Positions 18,982 through 25,578 of a stretch of DNA of 25,578 bases are shown piece after piece. Source of the DNA: a virus; the IMG/VR virus record IMGVR_UViG_3300032278_004269, positions 1 to 25,578 of that record; one strand, written 5' to 3'. The notes under the pieces are model-generated. The model saw nothing but the letters and a program-made list of their open reading frames with translations, was not told the DNA's origin and ran no database searches. The translations under genes were made by a program, and so were the position numbers. Each line of letters begins with the position of its first letter. Within the stretch, counting starts at the first letter, position 1.

Positions 18982-20589
18982 GTGGACTTCGATTGGAGCA
19001 ACCCCGACTACACGCTGGTGTTTCAGGCGCGCATAGAGCGGCTGAAGCGGCTGCGCGACAACCCCTCGCTGCTGCCCGGTGTCCGGGCCTGGTATCGCGA
19101 TCACCCCGCCGATTTCATCAACGACTGGGGTATGACCTACGACCCGCGAAACATCGAAGTCGGGCGCCCCGCAATGGTCCCGTTTCTGCTGTTCAAGCGC
19201 CAGCGCGAGTGGATCGATTGGGTTGTCGAGCGCTGGCAGGCCCGGCGACCGGGTGTCTGCCCCAAAAGCCGCGACATGGGATTGTCATGGCTTGCCGTCG
19301 CTCTCGCGGACACGCTTTGCCTGTTTCACGACGACATGGCGATCGGCTTCGGCTCGAGAAAACTCGAGCTGGTCGACAAGCTCGGCGACCCCAAGACCCT
19401 GTTCTGGAAAGCGCGCAAGTTCCTTGAGATGTTGCCTGCCGAATTCACTGGCGGCTGGAATGCGAGGGCACACAGCATCGAGGGCCTGATCAGGTTCCCG
19501 ACGACAGGCTCCACGATTGCGGGCGAAGGTGGCGACGAGATCGGCCGCGGCGCGCGAACGGGCCTGTACTTTCTCGACGAAGAGGCGTTCCTCGCCCGGC
19601 CGGAGACGACTGAGGCCGCGCTGTCGCAAACGACGAACTGCCGCATCGGTATCTCGACGCCGAATGGCCTTGCCAACCCGTTCGCGACCAAGGTCCTGAA
19701 ATGGCCCGCCGAGAGTGTGTTCCGGTTTCACTGGCGTGACGATCCCCGCAAGGACGAAGCGTGGTACGCCAAGCAACAGGCCGAACTCGACCCGGTGACG
19801 CTGGCGCAGGAAGTCGACATGGACTTCTCCGCCTCGGTGACCGGCGTCGTCATTCCGAGCGCATGGGTGCAGGCGGCGATCGGCTTGCACGAACGGCTGG
19901 GGATCGAGCCGACCGGCCAGCGGCGCGGCGCGCTCGATGTTGCCGATGAGGGCGTTGACATGAACGCTTTCGCCAGCATGACCGGCATTCTGATCGACCA
20001 TCTCGAGGAATGGTCGGGACGGGGCAGCGACATCTTCGCGACAACGCAGCGCGCTTTCTTCATCGCCGACGGGCTTGGCCTTGATGGGTTCGATTACGAC
20101 GCCGACGGCTTGGGCGCCGGGGTGCGCGGCGACGCGCGCGTGATCAACGAGCAGCGGGCGCAGCGCGGGATGGTCGAAGGAAGGGCCTTGCGCGCCCTGA
20201 CCGTCACGCCTCATCGGGGATCCGGAGCGGTCGAAAACCCCGACGCGCAGGATGTGCCCGGGCGCGCGAACAAGGACTTCTTCAAGAACCTCAAGGCGCA
20301 ACGCTGGTGGGGGTTGCGTCGGCGATTCGAGCAGAGCTGGCGCGCGACGCAGGGCATGGAACACGACGCCTCGATGATCATCTCGCTCGCTCGTGACCTG
20401 CCGCTGCTCGACAAGTTGACCGGCGAACTTTCGCAGGCGACGTACAGTCTGAACGCGGAAGGCAAGATCGTGATCGACAAGGCGCCCGATGGCGTCCGCT
20501 CGCCGAACTGTGCGGACGCCGTGGTGATTGTCGCCGGCCGAACGCGCCGCCGCATGGTGATTGCCCCGGACGCCGTCCGCCGCGCCTGA
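18982..20589 (+). CDS. terL: Terminase large subunit (ATPase-nuclease)
   Basis: A 535-residue DNA-packaging motor. The ATPase domain has a Walker A-like CPKSRDMGLSW (about 93-103), Walker B GLYFLDEEAF (about 194-203) and a coupling-motif region near GISTPNG. The C-terminal RNase H-like nuclease has ALDVADEGVDMNAF (Asp at about 319) and FDYDADGLGAGV (Asp at about 372), with a late acidic residue in SPNCADAV near 515. The start is GTG at 18982. Packaging mechanism (cos or headful) cannot be told from the sequence by eye. Confidence 0.95.
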   Translation: MDFDWSNPDYTLVFQARIERLKRLRDNPSLLPGVRAWYRDHPADFINDWGMTYDPRNIEVGRPAMVPFLLFKRQREWIDWVVERWQARRPGVCPKSRDMGLSWLAVALADTLCLFHDDMAIGFGSRKLELVDKLGDPKTLFWKARKFLEMLPAEFTGGWNARAHSIEGLIRFPTTGSTIAGEGGDEIGRGARTGLYFLDEEAFLARPETTEAALSQTTNCRIGISTPNGLANPFATKVLKWPAESVFRFHWRDDPRKDEAWYAKQQAELDPVTLAQEVDMDFSASVTGVVIPSAWVQAAIGLHERLGIEPTGQRRGALDVADEGVDMNAFASMTGILIDHLEEWSGRGSDIFATTQRAFFIADGLGLDGFDYDADGLGAGVRGDARVINEQRAQRGMVEGRALRALTVTPHRGSGAVENPDAQDVPGRANKDFFKNLKAQRWWGLRRRFEQSWRATQGMEHDASMIISLARDLPLLDKLTGELSQATYSLNAEGKIVIDKAPDGVRSPNCADAVVIVAGRTRRRMVIAPDAVRRA

Positions 20590-20658
20590 TTTCTGGCGCC
20601 CCGCCCCGCCCCGCTAATCTGGGATTACGGGTTAGGCGAAGGGCACAGACAGGCGAAC

Positions 20659-22176
20659 ATGATCATCGATCGCATCCGCTCTGCCGGGCGCGCGCTGTTT
20701 GCTGGAACCGCGCCGACCGAGACTGCCACCCGCGAACTCCGGATCAGCGAGCGGGCACGCTGGGAAGCCGCACGCGGGCACGGGCGGGCCTTTGACGGCG
20801 ACGCCACCTTTCGGCCTTACACCCCGCCACCCGGGGTCCGGCCTGCGGGCGCAATCGCGATGGATGAAGCCCCTCCGGTTTCGACGGCGACGACATGGGC
20901 GGCGGCGACACAATATCACGAGGGGTTGGGGTTTCTGGGGTATCCCTATCTCGCCGAGCTGTCGCAGCGCGCGGAATACCGGTCGATCGTGGAGAAATGG
21001 GCGGAGCACGCCACCCGCAAGTGGATCAAGCTCACCGGCCCGGACGAAACCGTCAAGGCTATCGAAGCCGAAATGGAACGGCTGCGCGTCCGCTCGGCGT
21101 TCAACGAGGTCGCGGAGCAGGACGGCTTTTTCGGTCGGTCGCAGCTGTTCATGGACTTCGGCGACGCAGACAAACCGGATGAACTGCGCGCTCCGCTGGC
21201 GATCGATTCGCGCAAGGTAAGCCCGGAACGCCCGCTCAAGGCGCTGAAGACCGTCGAGCCGATCTGGAGCTATCCCGGCGGGTACAACACCTCCAACCCG
21301 CTGGCGCAGGACTTCTACCGGCCCTCCGCCTGGTATGTGTACGGCAAGACCGTCCATGCCTCGCGGATGCTCACCTTTGTCGGTCGCGAGGTGCCTGATA
21401 TTTTGAAACCGGCCTATGCGTTCGGCGGCCTTGCCCTGTCGCAAATGGCCAAGCCCTATGTCGATAACTGGCTGCGCACCCGCCAGTCGGTCAGCGACAT
21501 GACGCACAGCTTCTCGACCATGGTGCTGGCGACCAACATGGAGGACACTCTGTCTGGCGGTTCCGGCGATCAACTCTTTGCGCGCGTCGATCTGTTCAAC
21601 GCAACGCGCGACAACCGCGGCGCCATGGTGATCGACAAGAACAGCGAGGCGCTGGAGAACGTGGCCGTCCCGATCGCGGGCCTTGACAAGCTGCAAGCGC
21701 AGGCGCTCGAACAGCTGTCGAGCGTGTCGGGCATCCCGCTGGTGATCCTGCTCGGGGTGACGCCGTCGGGCCTCAACGCGTCGAGCGACGGCGAGGTCCG
21801 GTCCTTCTACGCCGCCGTCAAGGCCTATCAGGAAAAGACGCTGGGCGAGCCGCTGCGGATCCTGATCGACGTCATTCAGCTGTCGCTGTTCGGCAAGATC
21901 GATCCCGAGGTCCGGTTTGAGTTCGAAGACCTTTGGGAGATGTCGGACAAGGACAAGGCCGACATCCGTAAGTCCGACGCGGACGCCGATGTCGCCTACA
22001 TCAACGCGGGCGTCGTCGATCCCGAGGAAGCGCGCGAACGGCTGCGTCAGGATGAAACCAGTCTCTATCACGGCGTCGATCTGTCGGGGCCGGCGCCCGA
22101 GATGGGCGACACCGCAACCGAGGAAGGGGGTGATCTGTCCACCGAGGCTGAGGAGCCGTTGAGCGAGGCGGCGTGA
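20659..22176 (+). CDS. Phage portal protein (DUF1073 family)
   Basis: A 505-residue portal forming the DNA entry vertex of the capsid. Family segments include YHEGLGFLGYPYLAELSQRAEYRSIVEKWAEHATRKWIKLTG (about 88-130), EQDGFFGRSQLFMDFGD, AYAFGGLALSQMAKPYVDNWLRTRQSV, and ALEQLSSVSGIPLVILLGVTPSGLNASSDGEVRSFYAAVKAYQEK (about 350-394). The C-terminal tail is acidic and variable. A 69-base gap precedes it, holding a GC-rich CCCCG triplet repeat and an inverted TAATC / GATTA, so a separate promoter is possible. Its stop overlaps the next start. Confidence 0.92.
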   Translation: MIIDRIRSAGRALFAGTAPTETATRELRISERARWEAARGHGRAFDGDATFRPYTPPPGVRPAGAIAMDEAPPVSTATTWAAATQYHEGLGFLGYPYLAELSQRAEYRSIVEKWAEHATRKWIKLTGPDETVKAIEAEMERLRVRSAFNEVAEQDGFFGRSQLFMDFGDADKPDELRAPLAIDSRKVSPERPLKALKTVEPIWSYPGGYNTSNPLAQDFYRPSAWYVYGKTVHASRMLTFVGREVPDILKPAYAFGGLALSQMAKPYVDNWLRTRQSVSDMTHSFSTMVLATNMEDTLSGGSGDQLFARVDLFNATRDNRGAMVIDKNSEALENVAVPIAGLDKLQAQALEQLSSVSGIPLVILLGVTPSGLNASSDGEVRSFYAAVKAYQEKTLGEPLRILIDVIQLSLFGKIDPEVRFEFEDLWEMSDKDKADIRKSDADADVAYINAGVVDPEEARERLRQDETSLYHGVDLSGPAPEMGDTATEEGGDLSTEAEEPLSEAA

Positions 22177-22970
22177 TGCCCCCGCGCACCCTCACCCCGA
22201 TCCGTCCCGCCGCGCCGATCCGCGAAAAGTACGAGCGCCGCATGCTGGCGCTGATCGATGAGATGCACCGCAGTCTCCTGCACTGGCTGTCCGCCGAATA
22301 CCGTCGCAACAGCCCCGAGGTGACGCTTCTCGCCGCCGATGAAACCCCGGCCCGCCTGCTACAGACCGCGCTTGGCCGCCTCGCCCGCCGATGGCTTGCC
22401 AGGTTCGACGAACTTGCCCCTCGCCTCGCCGACTATTTCAGCACGCAGGTTCGCGACCGCTGCGACCGCACGCTCGCCGCCGATCTGCGCCGGGGTGGCA
22501 TGTCGGTACGCTTCCGGATGACGCCGGCCATGCGCGATGCCTATGCCGCCGTGCGCGCCGAGAATGTCGCGCTTATCCGCTCGATCGCCGAGCAACACCT
22601 CACTCAGGTCGAGGCGGCCGTCATGCGCTCGGTATCGCAGGGTCGCGACCTCGCTAGCCTCACCAATGAGCTGACAGCCCGTCACGGCGTCACCCGCCGC
22701 CGCGCTGCGCTCATCGCGCGCGACCAGAACAACAAGGCGACGGCGGCCATGACCCGCGTTCGTCATCTCGAGCTCGGGGTGAAGCAGGCAATCTGGCTGC
22801 ACAGTGCCGGGGGGAAAACGCCGCGCCCCGAGCATGTCGCCTTTTCTGGCAAGGTCTATGACATCGCGGCAGGCCACGATTTCGGCGACGGCGAAGGCCC
22901 GGTCCATCCCGGTCAACTGATCAACTGTCGCTGCGTGCCCAAGCCCATCGTGCCCGGATTTGGGGACTGA
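22173..22970 (+). CDS. Minor head protein (Mu F / SPP1 gp7-like morphogenesis)
   Basis: A 265-residue protein. It has a long helical N-terminal part, then RHGVTRRRAALIARDQNNKATAAMTRVRHLELGVKQAIWLHSAGGKTPRPEHVAFSGKVYDI (about 170-230) and the family's C-terminal HPGQLINCRCVPKP. These proteins help assemble the procapsid next to the portal, and the gene order portal then head morphogenesis is standard. The start is GTG at 22173 or ATG at 22176 (GTGATG over the portal stop). Confidence 0.92.
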   Translation: MMPPRTLTPIRPAAPIREKYERRMLALIDEMHRSLLHWLSAEYRRNSPEVTLLAADETPARLLQTALGRLARRWLARFDELAPRLADYFSTQVRDRCDRTLAADLRRGGMSVRFRMTPAMRDAYAAVRAENVALIRSIAEQHLTQVEAAVMRSVSQGRDLASLTNELTARHGVTRRRAALIARDQNNKATAAMTRVRHLELGVKQAIWLHSAGGKTPRPEHVAFSGKVYDIAAGHDFGDGEGPVHPGQLINCRCVPKPIVPGFGD

Positions 22971-23014
22971 CGACCGCTGCCTATCCTGATGATTACAGGG
23001 AGCGAGCAGCGAGC

Positions 23015-25393
23015 ATGGCAGCCAAACTCGTCAACAACGTCAAGATTGCAATCCTGAACACTGGCTCGGGCGCCTTGCAGCTTGGCAGTGCGATCGAAGG
23101 GTATCGTGGCGTTGAAGCGCTCTCCAACGGCGAAGTCTACAGCTACTCTATTCGGCAGAATGCCGCCTTTGAATATGGGCGCGGGACCTATTTTTCGTCA
23201 GGAAACCAGTTTCTCCGCCAGCCCAATTTTTCCAGCGACGGTGGCTCCGCGATCAACCTGCAGCCGGGCGCGCAGGTGGCATTTGTCGCCCTCGCCGAGG
23301 ATATCACCTCGCCGCAGTCGCTCTATCCGCTCTCCGGCGAAGGGCCGCCGCCGAACGACATCGGCGATGTCGGCCAGTTCTACCGCGACATCGCCAGCGA
23401 CGCCCAGCTTGAGTACGGACCGAAAACCGAAACCGGTTGGGGGACGCCCCGTCCACTTGCCGGCCGTCCCGGCGGCTCTAACGCCACCTATTCGTCTCTG
23501 TCCGACCTTTCCGCCCAAGTCGTTCCCGACGGGACCGACTTAATCTGGATCGCCAATCAGGCCGAAAGCTATGTTCGCGATACGGCAGTCGATCAGGATT
23601 ATGTCGACGCACATCCTGACACGTCTGGACTGGACGGAAATGGGAATGGCTTTCGCCGAGCCGATCCGCTGCGCAGCGACCTGGCGGGCGACGATGGCGC
23701 GGCGCTGACCGGCTACAAGCCCAGCGGCGGCATCAGGAAGTCGCTTGCCGAATTTCTGTTGTCGCTGCGGCGGACGGTCAGTTACCTGACGCTCGGCAGC
23801 GCGATCACCGCCTTGGGCAATGGCGTGGTGCACCTTGCCCCCGGTACCTACACCGCCGCGACGATCCCCAGCCGCACCAACGGCCTGATCGGATCGGGCA
23901 TTGGCGCAGCCGTCATCAACCCCACATCGGCGACTGGCATCGCGCTGACCTCGACCGCCAACGGCGGCGGGTGGGATTTCGCCGTTGTCGAAAACCTGTC
24001 GGTCGTGGGGACCGGCACGCGGCAGGGCATCGGCTATCAGTTCGGGCCGACCAGCTACACGGCGGGCGCCGAATACACCGGGCGCACGGTGTTCGATCGC
24101 GTCGGGTTCAGCAATCACGACAAGTGCATCAATCGCCCGTGGGGGTCGATCGGCCTTTACACGCGCAACTGCCAGTTCGGATCGGCGAATTATCATCTGT
24201 TCGTGACCGCCAATGTCGGCGTCGGCGGCGGCGGCTCGGGCGACGTGATGCACGCGGGCACGGCGTTTCTGGTCGGCGATAATTGCCAAGGCGCGCAGAT
24301 CGCCAGCAATTATATCGACGGCCGCAGCGTGATCGGCACCTGCCAGTTCAACCAGCGCGACCGCATTCTGGAGGGCATCCCCGGCTGGTGCCACTATTTC
24401 CGCAACTGCAACAGCGCCGGGGGCTTCCCCCACTTCCTGATCGACGGCGAGTATATCGAGAACAACTACACCGCGACGTCGGTGACGACGCCCGACGGCA
24501 ACACGCGCGCGCCGAAATATCTGTATGCACTGAACACCACGAGCATCGTCATTTCGAATTCGTGCCCCGGCCCGATGGTGCTCGACGGCAGCAACGTGAC
24601 GACGATCGGCTGCGATCTGACCAACGTCGTCAACTGCGAGCTGACGAACAACGCGACGCTGGCGCATCACATGGCGCGGTCGTTCAACAGCCAGGTCGAC
24701 GGGCTGACTTATTCGATCGGCGCGGTGCTGAACGAAACGTCGCTGGCGGCGCCCTGCTATGCGATGCCGGTGCCGAGTGGTTTCGGCGCGGGCGGTGGCA
24801 CCGTGCTGTTCGTCAAGAATGCGCAAAGCCCGATCGCGTTCACCGGATCGGTGCTGCGCAACACGACGACGGTGGCGGGATCGGCGCTGCCCGGCATGGA
24901 CAAGGTCCAGCGGCTGACGATCGACAACGGCCAGACGCTGTTGCCGACGACATCGGTGACGCTGCCCGCCAACAAATATTTCGTCGTGAAGTATGTCGCG
25001 CGCAAGGTGAGCGGGCCGACGGTGTCGGTGCAGATCAGCGGGCTTTACACCTTCGGGCGGCAAATGGCGATCAGCTCGACGACGCTGCGCACCTATACGC
25101 AGATCCTCAAGGCCGAGTCGGTCGATCGCACCAGTTCGCTCTATCATTTCAACGGCGGCGCAACGTCGGTGGTCGAAATCGGCGGCATTTCAATCGTCGC
25201 GTTCGACACGATGCAGGAAGCGCTCGCCTATGCCAATTCGGGCCTGATCGCGCAGGAGCCGCGCGCCGCGATCACGCTGGCGGCGTACACCGCCGCAACC
25301 GCGTTCGACCCGGCCACCGCGACGCTGGCCGATGTCGCCAACACGCTCGCCACGCTGATCGACGAAAACCAGAAAGGGAGACTGCTGACATGA
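23015..25393 (+). CDS. Tailspike/receptor-binding-like protein with beta-helix
   Basis: A 792-residue Gly/Thr/Asn-rich structural protein. Residues 1-95 (AAKLVNNVKIAILNTGSGALQLGSAIEGYRGVEAL ... VAFVALAED) look like a beta-rich virion-attachment domain. A connector follows (about 100-265), then a region rich in short strands with a right-handed beta-helix look (VVHLAPGTYTAATIPSRTNGLIGSGIGAAVI ... FDRVGFSNHDKCI ... LYTRNCQFGSANYHLFVT; about 268-560), then a beta-rich C-terminal domain and a helical end (ADVANTLATLIDENQKG). Such proteins bind or degrade host surface glycans; catalytic residues cannot be assigned by eye. The location straight after head genes is unusual. A 44-base gap precedes it. 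Confidence 0.8.
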   Translation: MAAKLVNNVKIAILNTGSGALQLGSAIEGYRGVEALSNGEVYSYSIRQNAAFEYGRGTYFSSGNQFLRQPNFSSDGGSAINLQPGAQVAFVALAEDITSPQSLYPLSGEGPPPNDIGDVGQFYRDIASDAQLEYGPKTETGWGTPRPLAGRPGGSNATYSSLSDLSAQVVPDGTDLIWIANQAESYVRDTAVDQDYVDAHPDTSGLDGNGNGFRRADPLRSDLAGDDGAALTGYKPSGGIRKSLAEFLLSLRRTVSYLTLGSAITALGNGVVHLAPGTYTAATIPSRTNGLIGSGIGAAVINPTSATGIALTSTANGGGWDFAVVENLSVVGTGTRQGIGYQFGPTSYTAGAEYTGRTVFDRVGFSNHDKCINRPWGSIGLYTRNCQFGSANYHLFVTANVGVGGGGSGDVMHAGTAFLVGDNCQGAQIASNYIDGRSVIGTCQFNQRDRILEGIPGWCHYFRNCNSAGGFPHFLIDGEYIENNYTATSVTTPDGNTRAPKYLYALNTTSIVISNSCPGPMVLDGSNVTTIGCDLTNVVNCELTNNATLAHHMARSFNSQVDGLTYSIGAVLNETSLAAPCYAMPVPSGFGAGGGTVLFVKNAQSPIAFTGSVLRNTTTVAGSALPGMDKVQRLTIDNGQTLLPTTSVTLPANKYFVVKYVARKVSGPTVSVQISGLYTFGRQMAISSTTLRTYTQILKAESVDRTSSLYHFNGGATSVVEIGGISIVAFDTMQEALAYANSGLIAQEPRAAITLAAYTAATAFDPATATLADVANTLATLIDENQKGRLLT

Positions 25394-25578
25394 TGACGAT
25401 TGAGGCCCTGGCCGCGTTGCTGGGCGAACGGCGCGCGGCCGGCAACTTCGCACCGCTGCGCGTGTCGATCACGCAGACGGTGATCGGCGAGCTGCAGGGC
25501 GTGAGCTTTTCGGGCGAGACCGAGGTGTCGCTGAAAGGCAACGTCGTGCTGAAAGGCGCGGACATCACCGGCATCGAA
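25390..25578 (+). CDS. Partial hypothetical phage protein (truncated by window end)
   Basis: An open frame from ATG at 25390 (ATGA with the tailspike-like gene) to the window edge, at least 63 residues: MMTIEALAALLGERRAAGNF continuing with PLRVSITQTVIGELQGVSFSGETEVSLKGNVVLKGADITGIE. The beta-strand pattern suggests a small structural or spike-associated protein. The rest lies outside the window and no family can be assigned. Confidence 0.75.
   Translation, partial: MMTIEALAALLGERRAAGNFAPLRVSITQTVIGELQGVSFSGETEVSLKGNVVLKGADITGIE

Noticed and set aside
20632-22071. 479-residue minus-strand frame opposite the portal gene
   Set aside because: Shadow of the portal reading frame; Arg/His/Asp-rich composition and against the direction of the late operon.
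23540-25147. 535-residue minus-strand frame opposite the spike-like gene
   Set aside because: Shadow frame without recognisable domains; the plus-strand protein has coherent beta-rich composition and operon overlap.

Overview
The window is part of a temperate, lambda-like phage genome (prophage or phage), high in GC throughout, with no recognisable host gene, tRNA, rRNA, CRISPR array or insertion sequence. Protein families and base composition point to an alphaproteobacterial host, most likely a sphingomonad; this is inference, not something the sequence proves. Coding is extremely dense. No non-coding gap exceeds about 100 bases, and most genes overlap the next one by four bases (ATGA or GTGA), which indicates long translationally coupled operons with many GTG starts.

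Left arm (1-9400, all leftward). A promoter at about 9347-9375 drives, in order: four small unknown genes, a coiled-coil protein, a Bet/RecT single-strand annealing protein, an intrinsic terminator with a second hairpin, a small gene, a large cytosine-C5 DNA methyltransferase carrying eight copies of a short repeat, two micro-ORFs, a DUF5131 (Gp37/Gp68) cysteine-cluster protein, two unknown genes and a small membrane protein, a staphylococcal-nuclease-like protein, an excisionase-like protein, and the tyrosine integrase at the very edge. The attachment site probably lies just left of base 1.

Switch region (9402-10975). A leftward S24-peptidase (CI-like) repressor is followed by a zinc-ribbon membrane protein likely expressed in the lysogen. 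A rightward Cro-like gene diverges from it. ACGTACGT-rich operator clusters sit both between repressor and cro and at the left promoter, the PL/PR layout of lambda.

Right early arm (10972-18287, rightward): small genes, a zinc-ribbon/HTH protein, a ParB-like DGQHR protein paired with a GP88-like cysteine-rich protein, RusA resolvase, a DnaB-type helicase, and two neighbouring genes with the same winged-helix-like N-terminal domain. One of these is fused to an HNH nuclease. The other is probably the O-like replication initiator and contains an AT-rich, repeat-bearing island that looks like the replication origin.

Late arm (18351-25578, rightward): terminase small and large subunits, DUF1073 portal, Mu F/SPP1 gp7-like minor head protein, a large beta-helix tailspike-like protein, and the beginning of one more gene cut by the window end.

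The genes fit a complete early/regulatory/replication/packaging programme. The least explained parts are the methyltransferase with its repeat array, the two cysteine-cluster proteins (DUF5131 and GP88-like) with the ParB-like partner, and the HNH-fused paralogue beside the origin-bearing gene.
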